This document shows, one piece after another, positions 5,594 through 5,594 of a stretch of DNA of 5,594 bases (the first letter of the stretch is position 1; each line of letters starts with the position of its first letter). A program made the translations under genes and the position numbers. The stretch spans positions 1-5,594 of the forward strand of contig DGHJ01000090.1 in assembly GCA_002392625.1 (NCBI GenBank). The letters run 5' to 3'. The notes under the pieces were generated by a model that saw only the letters and a program-made list of their open reading frames with translations, was not told the DNA's origin and ran no database searches. The stretch is from Oscillospiraceae bacterium UBA3851 (lineage in GTDB: Bacteria > Bacillota > Clostridia > Oscillospirales > Oscillospiraceae).

Positions 5594-5594
5594 G
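5576..5594 (-). terminator. Probable terminator of a converging gene beyond the right edge (cut by the window)
   Basis: On the minus strand the last bases read CGGC-AAA-GCCG-CTTTTTT: a short GC stem, a 3-base loop and a run of six T. The stem would lengthen if the next base outside the window continues the symmetry. This is the usual form of a Rho-independent terminator and suggests that a minus-strand gene ends just to the right. Confidence 0.5.

Overview
The window looks like chromosomal DNA from a GC-rich anaerobic Firmicute, most likely a clostridium of the Oscillospiraceae type. This is inferred from several things together: strong AGGAGG-type ribosome sites on every gene, a GHKL/LytTR signalling pair, a stand-alone two-gene SufC/SufB-type iron-sulfur module, and high G+C with heavy third-position bias. 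The organism itself cannot be proven from this sequence. No rRNA, tRNA, CRISPR array, insertion sequence or phage gene was seen.

Five genes lie on the minus strand and one on the plus strand. Reading the minus strand from right to left, the first unit (4813 to 3150) is an ATPase of the SufC family followed by a short SufB/SufD-family scaffold, joined by an ATGA overlap. It has its own candidate promoter (4874-4902) and ends at a strong hairpin terminator (3079-3120). This is the layout of the minimal SUF-like (SMS) iron-sulfur assembly module: no cysteine desulfurase, SufU or A-type carrier is seen beside it.

The second unit starts at a good promoter (3003-3032). It encodes a polytopic GHKL histidine kinase and, five bases after its stop, a LytTR response regulator. 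About 200 bases further on is the start of an ABC exporter gene that runs off the left edge of the window. The intergenic stretch before the exporter holds two 11-base direct repeats exactly 21 bp apart, the geometry expected for a LytTR regulator dimer, plus inverted repeats and a candidate promoter. The simplest reading is that the kinase senses an external signal and the regulator controls the exporter.

On the right, a 185-residue cysteine-rich helical protein is transcribed divergently from the iron-sulfur unit. It resembles the ferritin-like/rubrerythrin fold, but its metal-ligand motifs look degraded. It is followed by a perfect 15-bp hairpin. The last bases of the window look like half of a further terminator belonging to a converging gene outside the window.

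There is no gene-free stretch longer than 300 bases. The gaps are 735-937, 1673-1677, 2974-3149, 4814-4953 and 5512-5594.
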